From Brevundimonas sp. UBA7664 (GTDB taxonomy: Bacteria > Pseudomonadota > Alphaproteobacteria > Caulobacterales > Caulobacteraceae): a DNA stretch of 26,220 nucleotides. Below are positions 9,510 through 16,688 of this stretch, one piece after another (position 1 is the first letter of the stretch; each line of letters starts with the position of its first letter). Below the pieces are notes generated by a model, which worked only from the letters and a program-made list of their open reading frames with translations, was not told the origin of the DNA and did not search any database. A program made the translations under genes and the position numbers. The stretch lies in contig NZ_DLHQ01000030.1 in assembly GCF_002483305.1 (NCBI RefSeq), positions 1 to 26,220 of the forward strand, written 5' to 3'.

Positions 9510-9601
9510 GGGTGTGGGTCGACGGTCCGGGGGCGGCTTCGCCGCTTCCACCGCCCGACCCTCATCCGGCCCTTCGGGCCACCTTCTCCCGATGGGAGAA
9601 G
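9510..9601. repeat. Dispersed intergenic repeat, copy 2
   Basis: Second copy of the element at 8755-8848, starting GGGTGTGGGTCGACGG and ending CCTTCTCCC-GAT-GGGAGAAGG. Like copy 1 it sits just after the stop of a minus-strand gene (here the gene at 9621) with the same orientation. A related short hairpin, CCCTCTCCC-AT-GGGGAGAGGG, lies just before it at about 9449-9470. Confidence 0.8.
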
Positions 9602-9620
9602 GAACGCCGCTGCCCGCCGC

Positions 9621-10046
9621 CTATCCCGCGAACTTCATCCACCCCAACACCGCCAGCCCGATCAGGACCACCACCGTCAGGACCTGGTTGATCACCATAT
9701 CCCACCGCCGACGGGGCACGCTGTGTTCGGGATAGACGATCGGCCAGCGTCGCGTGCGGACGGCCTCCGTCAGGGTGGCGACGGTGATCGGGATATGGCC
9801 GAAGCGCCGGTAGAGCGGCCTGTAGAAGAGCGCGCCGGGATTCGAGCCCTCCTCGCCATGGTGGAAATACCAGCGGTAGTCCGTCGCATCGACCTCGAAC
9901 CGGGCGAAGAACGCGTCCGTGAAATCCGAGGCCTCGTCGCCGTCGATCCCGAAGGCGTCGAACAGGTCCACGTCATCCGCCACGGGCCGCGCCCGCTCGC
10001 AGACCTCCGCGATGAACTCCAGAACCGCCTCGCGCGCCTCGCTCAT
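9621..10046 (-). CDS. DUF1493-like (acyl-carrier-protein-like) protein with C-terminal membrane anchor
   Basis: A 141-residue protein. Residues ~5-70 (VLEFIAEVCERARPVADDVD, then FGIDGDEASDFTDAFFARFEVD and YRWYFHHGEEG) match what I remember of DUF1493, a small family with a fold related to acyl carrier proteins; in that family the G-x-D-G-D-[DE]-A turn replaces the DSL motif bearing the phosphopantetheine serine. Here the turn reads GIDGDEASDF, so the only nearby serine is offset from the usual position and carrier activity is doubtful. After a basic stretch (RRRW) residues ~117-137 form one membrane segment (VINQVLTVVVLIGLAVLGWM), putting the domain on the cytoplasmic face of the inner membrane. 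It stands alone among repeats; the role is unknown. Confidence 0.75.
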   Translation of the reverse strand: MSEAREAVLEFIAEVCERARPVADDVDLFDAFGIDGDEASDFTDAFFARFEVDATDYRWYFHHGEEGSNPGALFYRPLYRRFGHIPITVATLTEAVRTRRWPIVYPEHSVPRRRWDMVINQVLTVVVLIGLAVLGWMKFAG

Positions 10047-10678
10047 GACGCCATCCTGACACGCCGGGCGTCAGTGCCCCAACAGCGGCATCACCTCCCC
10101 CGCCTGCCTTCCCGCCCCGTATCATCCCACCCCTTTGAACCCCGGACTCTCCCGTCTCGCCCCTCTGGGAAGTGTCCCGGCCGCCTTTTATCCCGCCTTC
10201 GCCGGCGCCGGGTTAGACTCAACGGCACAGGGCCCGGGACAAACCGGGCCATGGCCTGTCCGGTCTTTGACAATCCGATCCAGCCCCCGCCCGGCCGCCC
10301 CAGGTCCGGCGCCCAACCCCCGAAACCCGAGGGGCGAGAAGGCAGCTTTTCGCGATTTTTTGGGGCTCTCCCTCCCCCGAAGTGGGGAGGGATGATCGCG
10401 GAGCGATCCGGGTGGGGAATTGCGAAGCCTGGCGCCGCCGGTGCGCGACTGGCGTTCCCCACCCGGGCTCCGCTTCGCTTCGCCGTCCCTCCCCACTTCG
10501 GGGGAGGGAGAACGCAACCCGCCTGTTCACCCACGTTTCGCCAACGAACACCCGCGGTCATTCGCGAACGGCGCCCGCCCGAAGCCGCAACCGGCGTGGC
10601 GGCGGCCCCGGCGGCCCCGCACGGTCGGTCCATCGAAAACGGCCCGGTCGTCGGGCCCCGTACATGAAGGACCCCGCC
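10047..10678. other. Long intergenic region
   Basis: This 632-base gap lies between two divergent genes. It holds a small hairpin (GGCCCG-N8-CGGGCC, about 10230-10250), a T-rich patch near 10348-10361, and the 145-bp palindrome at 10367-10511. Open frames across it are antisense extensions of neighbouring reading frames with no ribosome site and no protein-like composition. I see no convincing gene, tRNA or known small RNA here. Confidence 0.6.
10367..10511. repeat. 145-bp imperfect palindrome (MITE-like)
   Basis: The two ends are perfect 26-base inverted repeats (10367-10392 and 10486-10511), and a second perfect 12-base pair lies inside (CCGGGTGGGGAA 10408-10419 and its complement 10455-10466). 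The bases between the paired blocks are diverged, and a ~35-base loop remains. Each outer arm is itself a hairpin (CCCTCCCC-CGAAGT-GGGGAGGG). No coding capacity is visible. The structure suits a non-autonomous miniature repeat or a large RNA hairpin; target duplications were not evident by eye. Confidence 0.75.
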
Positions 10679-11110
10679 ATGATCCGCCTCGCCGCCACCG
10701 CCGCCGCCGCCGCCCTGCTGCTCACCGCCGCCCCCGCCCTGGCCCAGTCGGCCGACAGCCAGATCGTCCTGACCTTCGAGACCGGCGCCCGCACCGGCAT
10801 GGTCATGGTCGCCCTGTTCGACTCGGCCGCCGCCTTCGACAGCGACTCGGGCCGCCCCGTCGCCGCCACCGCCGTCCGCGCCTCGGGCCCGGTCGTCGCC
10901 ACCTTCGAAAACCTGCCCGCCGGCGACTATGCGGTGAAGGCGTTCCACGACGTCAACGGCGACGGCGAAATGAACATGAACCCCTTCGGCATGCCGACCG
11001 AGCCCTATGCCTTCTCCAACAACGCCGTCGGCAACATGGGCCCCGCCCGCTGGGACCGCGCCCGCTTCACCGTCTCCGGCGAGACGACGCAAACGATCAG
11101 CATCCGCTGA
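10679..11110 (+). CDS. DUF2141-family secreted protein
   Basis: A 143-residue exported protein starting MIRLAATAAAAALLLTAAPALAQ, with signal-peptidase cleavage after ALA. The mature part carries the DUF2141 pattern: a beta strand GMVMVALFDS, FENLPAGDYAVKAFHDVNGDGEMN and then NPFGMPTEPYAFSNNA. The DVNGDGEMN loop resembles a calcium-binding turn. The function of DUF2141 is not established. A ribosome site (GAAGGA at about 10666) precedes ATG 10679. The next gene, a carotenoid-oxygenase-family enzyme, starts 34 bases downstream on the same strand, so the two probably form an operon, and both products are predicted to leave the cytoplasm. Confidence 0.9.
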   Translation: MIRLAATAAAAALLLTAAPALAQSADSQIVLTFETGARTGMVMVALFDSAAAFDSDSGRPVAATAVRASGPVVATFENLPAGDYAVKAFHDVNGDGEMNMNPFGMPTEPYAFSNNAVGNMGPARWDRARFTVSGETTQTISIR

Positions 11111-11144
11111 TCCGATCCTCGCAGCGCCCATCAGGAGACTTCCC

Positions 11145-12605
11145 ATGCACGCCTCCCGCCGCAATTTCCTCATGGGCGCCGCCGCCCTGTCCGCCGCCGT
11201 GGTCACCCCCGAGACCGTCCGCGCCATGACCGCGATGCGGACCGCGACCGACTGGGGCCTGGCCACCGCCGACGTCGAGGCCGACATCGCGCCCCACGCC
11301 ATGCGCCTGATCCACGGCCGGGCCCCGGCCGGGCTGGAGGGCGCCCTGTACCGCAACGGGCCGGCCAAATTCCGCCGCCCCGGCGGCTCGGCGACCCACT
11401 GGTTCGACGGCGACGGCCTGGTGCGCCGCTTCCGCATCTCGGACGGCCGGGCCGAGCTGGCCGCCCGCTTCGTCGACACGCCGAAGCGCCGGCAGGAGAC
11501 GCGGCTCGACGCCATGGTCATGCCCGGCTTCGGCACCGCCGCAGACCCCCGCGCCGAGATCGGCTCGAACGACGACGCCAACGCCGCCAACACCTCGGTG
11601 CTGATGGCCGGCGACGCCCTCTGGGCCCTGTGGGAAGGCGGCTCGGCCGTGGCCATGGACCCCGAGACCCTGGCGACCCGCGGCATGGTCACCCACCGGG
11701 CGGACCTGAAGAGCATGCCCTTCCTCGCCCACCCGCGCCGCGAGCCGGACGGCCGCATCTGGAACCTCGGCATGGGCGGCGGCCAGGCCATGGTCTGGCG
11801 CCTCTCGCCCACGGGCGCGCTGGAGGCGGCGACGCTGATCGACCTGCCGCGCGCCAGCTATCTCCACGACTTCACCGCCACCGCCCGTCACCTCGTCATC
11901 GTGCTCCAGCCCTGGGTGCAGGCGCGGATGACCATGCCCTTCGCCGACGGCTTCGAATGGCGGCCCGACGAGGGGACCCAGGTGCTGGTCATCGACAAGG
12001 ACGACCTGACGAAGCGCCGCGTGTTCGAGCTCCCGGCCTTCGGCTTCTTCCACCTCGGCGACGCCTGGTCGGACGGCGACGACATCCGCTTCGATCTCTG
12101 CGCCCACCGCGACATGGATTTCGCCGCCCGCGGCGCCACCGAGATCCTGAACGGCGTGCCGCTGAACGGCGAACCGGCCCGCCTCGCCCTCGCCCATCTC
12201 CGCGCCGACGGCTCGGCCGACCTTCAGCGCACGGACCATGTCGCCGAGTTTCCGCGCAGCGACCCGCGCCGCGCCGGTCTGCCGCGCCGCTTCACCCTGC
12301 ACTCGGCCGAGGAGACGCCGGGCCGCCCCTTCGCCAGCGCCATCGGCCTGACCGACTGGGGCTCGGGCCGGACCCGCGTCTTCGACTTCGGGGCCGATCA
12401 CGTGATGGACGAGATGGTCTTCGTCCCGCGCCCGGGCGGTTCAGCCGAGGACGACGGCTGGCTGGTCGGGCCGACCCTCAACCTGCCGGCCCGGGCGTCG
12501 GAACTGCATGTGCTGGACGCGGCCCGGATCGAGGACGGCCCGATCGCCACCTGGCGCGCCGACGCGGCCCTGCCGGCCAGCTTCCACGGCATATGGGCTG
12601 GATGA
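11145..12605 (+). CDS. Carotenoid-oxygenase-family dioxygenase, Tat-exported
   Basis: A 486-residue member of the carotenoid cleavage oxygenase (RPE65/lignostilbene dioxygenase) family, seven-bladed propellers with a non-haem iron that split a C=C bond of carotenoids, apocarotenoids or stilbenes. The four iron-ligand histidines are H196 (LAHPRR), H241 (YLHDF), H303 (FFHLGD) and H481 (SFHGIW); spacing and total length fit the family. Early motifs are LEGALYRNGPAKF and HWFDGDGLVRRF. The N terminus SRRNFLMGAAALSAAVV is a strong twin-arginine signal, so the folded, metal-loaded enzyme should be exported. ATG 11145 has AGGAG about 8 bases upstream. It follows the DUF2141 gene and converges with the LytTR gene. 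The substrate cannot be told from sequence. Confidence 0.93.
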   Translation: MHASRRNFLMGAAALSAAVVTPETVRAMTAMRTATDWGLATADVEADIAPHAMRLIHGRAPAGLEGALYRNGPAKFRRPGGSATHWFDGDGLVRRFRISDGRAELAARFVDTPKRRQETRLDAMVMPGFGTAADPRAEIGSNDDANAANTSVLMAGDALWALWEGGSAVAMDPETLATRGMVTHRADLKSMPFLAHPRREPDGRIWNLGMGGGQAMVWRLSPTGALEAATLIDLPRASYLHDFTATARHLVIVLQPWVQARMTMPFADGFEWRPDEGTQVLVIDKDDLTKRRVFELPAFGFFHLGDAWSDGDDIRFDLCAHRDMDFAARGATEILNGVPLNGEPARLALAHLRADGSADLQRTDHVAEFPRSDPRRAGLPRRFTLHSAEETPGRPFASAIGLTDWGSGRTRVFDFGADHVMDEMVFVPRPGGSAEDDGWLVGPTLNLPARASELHVLDAARIEDGPIATWRADAALPASFHGIWAG

Positions 12606-12653
12606 GGCGGCCGGCCTCAAGTAGCGCGAAGCGCGGTAGGCCAACGAGAAGGC

Positions 12654-13433
12654 CTAGTACCAGCCGGCCTCGCGCAGGGCCCGGGCGTAGCGGCGGCTCA
12701 CCGGCGCCGTGATCCCGCCCTCCAGCGTCAGGGTCGCCCGCCCGTCGCCGCGGCTCACGCCCCGGACCGCATCCTTCGCCACCCACCAGCTGCGATGCGT
12801 CTGCGCGCCTTCCAGGCCCTCCAGCTCCGCCAGGGCGTCCGACAGCCGCATCAGGATCAGGTCCGAGCCGCGGTCGGTGTGGACGCGCAGATAATGGTCC
12901 TCGGACGACACCGCCCGGATGACCGCGCCCCGCAGTTTGAACGGCAGCCGGTCCAGAAACCGCGCCGGCTTCGCCCCGGGCGCCGCCGCATGGGTCTGCA
13001 CCGGCGTTCGCGCGAGGAAGACGTTCAGGGCGCTGATCGTCCCTGTCACCACCAGCACCGGGCCGATGAACTCCGGCAGCCTGGCGAGCGTGATCGACCC
13101 GTCGCCGTCAAAGAACCAGCCGGTGACGGCCCAGACCATCACCGCCAGCGGCCCCGACATCACCAGCGTCAGGGCGACCACGGCCAGCAGCGGCCGCAGG
13201 TCCATGTCGACATATCGCTCAACCAGCAGGGAGCACAGATGCCCCCAGATCGCGCCGAGCAGCATCAGCGGCAGCCAGTAGCCCAGCCGGAACAGCAGCG
13301 AGGTCCCGCTCATGCCGAACGCCTCGGTCAGGGCCAGCACCACCCCCGCCGCCAGCGCCACGCCCAGTCCGCGCAGCAGGCTGCGGTCGATCGTGAGCCG
13401 CACCACGTCCGGCGATGGCGAGGTCTCGCTCAC
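12654..13433 (-). CDS. Membrane-anchored LytTR-type transcription regulator
   Basis: A 259-residue protein. Four hydrophobic segments (about 20-39, 46-69, 80-105 and 120-140) are followed by a LytTR DNA-binding domain (about 160-257) with FLDRLPFKLRGAVIRAVSSE, EDHYLRVHT, a helix LMRLSDALAEL and the typical RSWWVAKDAV and SRRYARALREAG. There is no receiver domain, so the membrane part probably senses a signal or is held by a partner. The start is GTG 13433, overlapping the TetR stop as GTGA, which implies translational coupling; the frame continues upstream, but antisense to the real TetR frame. It may regulate the adjacent receptor and transporter genes or the convergent dioxygenase operon; this is inference from position. 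Confidence 0.88.
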   Translation of the reverse strand: MSETSPSPDVVRLTIDRSLLRGLGVALAAGVVLALTEAFGMSGTSLLFRLGYWLPLMLLGAIWGHLCSLLVERYVDMDLRPLLAVVALTLVMSGPLAVMVWAVTGWFFDGDGSITLARLPEFIGPVLVVTGTISALNVFLARTPVQTHAAAPGAKPARFLDRLPFKLRGAVIRAVSSEDHYLRVHTDRGSDLILMRLSDALAELEGLEGAQTHRSWWVAKDAVRGVSRGDGRATLTLEGGITAPVSRRYARALREAGWY

Positions 13434-14134
13434 GCCTTCTCCGCCGGCCCGCAGACCGCGCGGAACCCCGCCGCCGCGAACCGCACCATATAGTCGCCCG
13501 CCGTCTCCAGATCCCCCGACCGGCACAGGCCGCCCGACAACCGGTCCAGCCGCCCCGTCTCGCCCAGTGTCAGCGTCAGCGCGCCCGACAGATTGTGATA
13601 GGCCCAGTAAAGATCGACGTCGGCGGCCTCCGGCAGGATGACCTTGATCAGCTCGATCAGTCGCCGGATCGCGGGGTCGTAGTAGCGGGCCATGGTCTCG
13701 CCGCCGAAGGTCGGATTGGCGTTGGTCTGGGCCACCAGGGCCGAATAGTGTTTCCACCCCGGCCCACCCTTCAACGACCACTGGAACGGCGGCCGCAGGA
13801 AGGCCTCGAACAGGCCCTCCAGCGTCATCTCGCCCGGTTCCCGCTCCCGGGCATAGCGGTTGATGGCCTCGACCCGTTCGTTGTTCCAGACCTCCGCCCG
13901 TCTCAGAAACACCGCGTCGAACAGCCCGCGCTTGGCCCCGAAATAGTAGTGGACCAGCGCCGTATCCACGCCCGCTTCCCGCGCCACCTCGCGGATGGTG
14001 ACGCCATAGAAGCCGTGCTTCGAGAACAGGTCCTCCGCCGCGTCCAGAATCAGGTCGCGGGTGTCCGCAGAGCCGGCGGTCTTGGCTTTGGGCGGGCGGC
14101 CACGCCGGGCCGGCGGCGCATCGGGCTGGGTCAT
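13430..14134 (-). CDS. TetR/AcrR-family transcription regulator
   Basis: A 234-residue one-component regulator. A basic, AT-hook-like start (ARRGRPPKAK, residues 9-18) precedes the TetR DNA-binding domain: TRDLILDAAEDLFSKHGFYG, TIREVAREAGVDTALVHYYFGAKRGLFDAVF (helix-turn-helix about 46-66). The C-terminal ligand and dimer domain has PPFQWSLKGGPGWKHYSALV and YYDPAIRRLIELIKVILPEA. It is transcribed divergently from the TonB-dependent receptor gene, 177 bases away, and its stop overlaps the LytTR start. Such placement usually means that it represses the receptor promoter and itself until a ligand binds. A candidate operator lies in the gap. The ligand is unknown. Confidence 0.92.
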   Translation of the reverse strand: MTQPDAPPARRGRPPKAKTAGSADTRDLILDAAEDLFSKHGFYGVTIREVAREAGVDTALVHYYFGAKRGLFDAVFLRRAEVWNNERVEAINRYAREREPGEMTLEGLFEAFLRPPFQWSLKGGPGWKHYSALVAQTNANPTFGGETMARYYDPAIRRLIELIKVILPEAADVDLYWAYHNLSGALTLTLGETGRLDRLSGGLCRSGDLETAGDYMVRFAAAGFRAVCGPAEKA

Positions 14135-14161
14135 GGCCCATGACTAGGCTGCAATTCCCTG

Positions 14162-14182
14162 CCTGTGCAACGGCGCCACAGG
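14162..14182. promoter_or_regulatory. Candidate TetR operator
   Basis: CCTGTG-N9-CACAGG is a perfect 6-bp inverted repeat, 28 bases ahead of the TetR start and 36 bases upstream of the candidate receptor promoter. Its symmetry and place suit a TetR-dimer site, but no binding data are implied. Confidence 0.4.
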
Positions 14183-14217
14183 TTCGGGCGCCGGTTGAGG
14201 CGGAGAAGCTGCGCCGT

Positions 14218-14245
14218 TTGACAGCGGGCTGAAAACGATTACGGT
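14218..14245 (+). promoter_or_regulatory. Candidate promoter of the TonB-dependent receptor gene
   Basis: A perfect TTGACA (14218-14223) is followed after 16 bases by TACGGT (14240-14245), a poor -10 box. Transcription would begin about 60 bases before ATG 14312. A weak -10 could mean dependence on an activator such as the nearby LytTR protein. Confidence 0.35.
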
Positions 14246-14311
14246 CCCGGAAAATCATTGAACGCTGAATAAAAAGCGTCATCGGTTGGAAACACAGAAT
14301 TGGGGCTACCT

Positions 14312-16564
14312 ATGAATCGCTATGTAAAGACCGCCTTGCTCGCCGGCGCCGCCTGGAGCGCGCTGTCCACCTTCGCCATGGCCCAGGACGCCGCGCCTCA
14401 AGAGGCCGCGGGTCTGGACGACGTCATCATCACCGCCCGCCGGACCGAAGAGTCCGTGCAGACCACGCCCTTGTCGGTCACCGCCTTCTCGGGCGAGGCG
14501 CTGGAGCGTCAGGGCGCCCAGCAGGTCACGGATCTGCAAGGCGCCGTGCCGAACCTGAATATTGTGCAGGGCCGCGGTTCGTCGAACGCCACGAACATCT
14601 ACATCCGCGGCATCGGTCAGCCTGATGCCCTGCAGACGTTCGATCCGGCGGTCGGCGTCTATGTCGACGACGTCTACTACAGCCGTATCCGCGGCACCCA
14701 GTTCGACCTGCTGGACCTGGAACGGATCGAGGTTCTTCGCGGCCCGCAGGGCACGCTGTATGGCAAGAACACCATTGGCGGCGCCCTGAAGCTGGTGTCG
14801 CGCCGGCCGGGCCAGGAGTTCCGGGCGCGGGGCTCGGTCGCCTATGGCGACTACGACATGATCGATATCCAGGCCGCCGTCTCGGGACCGCTCAGCGACA
14901 CGATGGCGTTCGGCCTGTCGGCCCTGCACTCGGAGCGCGGCGGCTATGTCACCAACCCGACCACGGGTGAAGAGTACAACGACAAGAACACCAATGCCGT
15001 GCGCGGGACGTTCGCCTGGGATCCGGCGGCAAACCTGCGGATCGACATCACCGGCGACTATTCGCATGACGACGCCGGCCTGACCGTCGGACAGGCCACC
15101 AACAGCCTGATCGGCTTCAGCGGCCAGACGATCGTCGCGGTGCCGCTGCCCTTGGCGGAATACAATTTCCAGACCGAGGTCGACCCCGACCTGCCCAATG
15201 AAACCCGCCTGGAGTCGCGCGGCGTCTCGGCCAGCATCGCCTATGATTTCAGCGACAGTCTGACGCTGAAGTCGATCACGGCCTATCGCAGGCTGAATAC
15301 GGATGACTACATTGACTTCGACGCCACCGCGGAAGAAGTCAGCTCGGCGCTCGTCGCGGTCGATCAGGACCAGGTCAGCCAGGAATTCCAACTGACCTAC
15401 GAATCCGGCCCGCTGACCGCTGTGGGCGGACTCTATTACCTCAAGGAAACGATCGACTCGCATCAGGAAGCCTATGCGGACGATCTGCTCGGCCCCCTGT
15501 TCCTGAACTCGGGCTTCCTGCGCACGGTGGACGACACCCTGGAGACGACCTCGCAGGCGGCGTACGGCAACCTCACCTATGCGCTGACCGACGCCTTCCG
15601 CATCTCGGGCGGCGTGCGGTTCACCGAAGAGGAAAAGGACTACGACCGGACGACGTCGACCTTCTACAGCCTGCTTCCGGGCTTCAATGCCACCTACCCC
15701 TTCGCGCCTCCGGTGGCGAAGTTCGACGACACCTCGGTGATGGTGTCGGCGGACTACCAGCCGACCGAGGACATCCTGATGTACGCCCGCTATTCCCAAG
15801 GCTTCAAATCAGGCGGCTATAACGGTCGCGCCAACTCCCCAACCGAATCCACCGCCTACCAGCCCGAAACCGCCGACAGCTACGAAATCGGCGTCAAGAC
15901 GACGACGTGGGACAATCGCTTCCGGTTCAACATCGCCGCCTTCCAGACCCGGTACGAGAATTTCCAGGCACGGGTGTCGGGCCTCGACGTGGATCCGATC
16001 ACCAATCTGCCGCTGGCCGTGCTCAGCGTGATCAACGCCGGCGCGCTGGACATCTTCGGCTTCGAAATTGAAAGCGCCGTCGCGGTCACGGACGCCTTCT
16101 CGGTGGACGCCCAGATTGGCTATCTCGACGCCACCTACGACGAGTTCGCCGACGCCCGTTTCACCTCCACCGGCGGTAGCCGCGCCTTCCAGGAGCCGGC
16201 CTTCTCGCCGACCTGGACGGCGCGCTACGGCGCCCAGTACGTCATCGAAATGCCGGGCGGCGGCGACATCACCCTCGGCGGCGCGGCCAAATACCGCTCG
16301 CGCATGGCGCTGACGGTCGACAATACGCCGACCAACAGCACGGTCGAACTGCCGGGCATGTTCCAGGACGCCTACTGGCTCTACGACGCGCGCGCCGTCT
16401 TCAACGACGCCTCGGGCCGCTACTCGATCGGCGTCTACGGCCAGAACCTCTCGGACGAGGTCTACAAGACCGACGCCCAGGAGTTCTCCTCGGTCGGCAG
16501 CATCCGCACCGCCTATTACGGCGCGCCGCAGACCTGGATGATCAAACTCTCGGCCCGCTACTAG
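14312..16564 (+). CDS. TonB-dependent outer-membrane receptor
   Basis: A 750-residue outer-membrane beta-barrel receptor that imports a scarce ligand using TonB/ExbBD energy. The signal peptide MNRYVKTALLAGAAWSALST ends AMA-Q at about 24-25. The TonB box is DDVIITA (36-42). The plug (about 45-155) has TPLSVTAFSGEALERQGA, IYIRGIGQ, VGVYVDDVYYSR and LERIEVLRGPQGTLYGKNTIGGALKL. The barrel follows and ends IKLSARY, with the usual terminal aromatic residue. TTG 14300 could add four residues, but the signal peptide fits ATG 14312. The ligand is unknown; this receptor class in Caulobacterales and sphingomonads takes up many organic compounds as well as siderophores. It is divergent from TetR, followed by a strong terminator and then an MFS transporter. 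Confidence 0.96.
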   Translation: MNRYVKTALLAGAAWSALSTFAMAQDAAPQEAAGLDDVIITARRTEESVQTTPLSVTAFSGEALERQGAQQVTDLQGAVPNLNIVQGRGSSNATNIYIRGIGQPDALQTFDPAVGVYVDDVYYSRIRGTQFDLLDLERIEVLRGPQGTLYGKNTIGGALKLVSRRPGQEFRARGSVAYGDYDMIDIQAAVSGPLSDTMAFGLSALHSERGGYVTNPTTGEEYNDKNTNAVRGTFAWDPAANLRIDITGDYSHDDAGLTVGQATNSLIGFSGQTIVAVPLPLAEYNFQTEVDPDLPNETRLESRGVSASIAYDFSDSLTLKSITAYRRLNTDDYIDFDATAEEVSSALVAVDQDQVSQEFQLTYESGPLTAVGGLYYLKETIDSHQEAYADDLLGPLFLNSGFLRTVDDTLETTSQAAYGNLTYALTDAFRISGGVRFTEEEKDYDRTTSTFYSLLPGFNATYPFAPPVAKFDDTSVMVSADYQPTEDILMYARYSQGFKSGGYNGRANSPTESTAYQPETADSYEIGVKTTTWDNRFRFNIAAFQTRYENFQARVSGLDVDPITNLPLAVLSVINAGALDIFGFEIESAVAVTDAFSVDAQIGYLDATYDEFADARFTSTGGSRAFQEPAFSPTWTARYGAQYVIEMPGGGDITLGGAAKYRSRMALTVDNTPTNSTVELPGMFQDAYWLYDARAVFNDASGRYSIGVYGQNLSDEVYKTDAQEFSSVGSIRTAYYGAPQTWMIKLSARY

Positions 16565-16589
16565 GCCGAGCCTGATCCCGCACGATCAA

Positions 16590-16622
16590 GGGCGGCGGTT
16601 CACCTGAGCCGCCGCCCTTTTT
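16590..16622 (+). terminator. Intrinsic terminator after the receptor gene
   Basis: GGGCGGCGG, a 10-base loop and CCGCCGCCC form a 9-bp GC stem, followed at once by TTTTT. It starts 25 bases after the receptor stop and should separate the receptor transcript from the MFS gene. Confidence 0.9.
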
Positions 16623-16624
16623 CT

Positions 16625-16653
16625 TTGGCGCTGCTTCAAAGCGACGCTACCGT
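16625..16653 (+). promoter_or_regulatory. Candidate Caulobacter-type promoter of the MFS gene
   Basis: TTGGCGC (16625-16631), 14 bases and GCTACCGT (16646-16653) resemble the Caulobacter housekeeping pattern TTGACGS-N10-14-GCTANAWC, though the second half of the -10 matches poorly. It lies directly after the terminator and 35 bases before the MFS start. Confidence 0.4.
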
Positions 16654-16688
16654 CCGTCCAACAAGAAGACCAAGTCGAGGGAAACGCC

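Noticed and set aside
8755..9601. The two similar repeats as a CRISPR array
   Set aside because: Only two copies, about 750 bases apart, each ~93 bp, with a gene between and no cas gene.
9333..10667. 444-codon plus-strand frame across the repeats
   Set aside because: It crosses the dispersed repeat, the antisense of the DUF1493-like gene and the palindrome, and its product is Arg/Pro-rich with no protein-like pattern.
11097..12401. 434-codon minus-strand frame opposite the carotenoid oxygenase
   Set aside because: Shadow of a high-GC gene; the plus-strand product has all four iron histidines.
13434..14282. Upstream extension of the LytTR frame as one 542-residue protein
   Set aside because: The extension is a frame-shifted reading of the TetR gene; the GTG at 13433 overlapping the TetR stop is the natural start.
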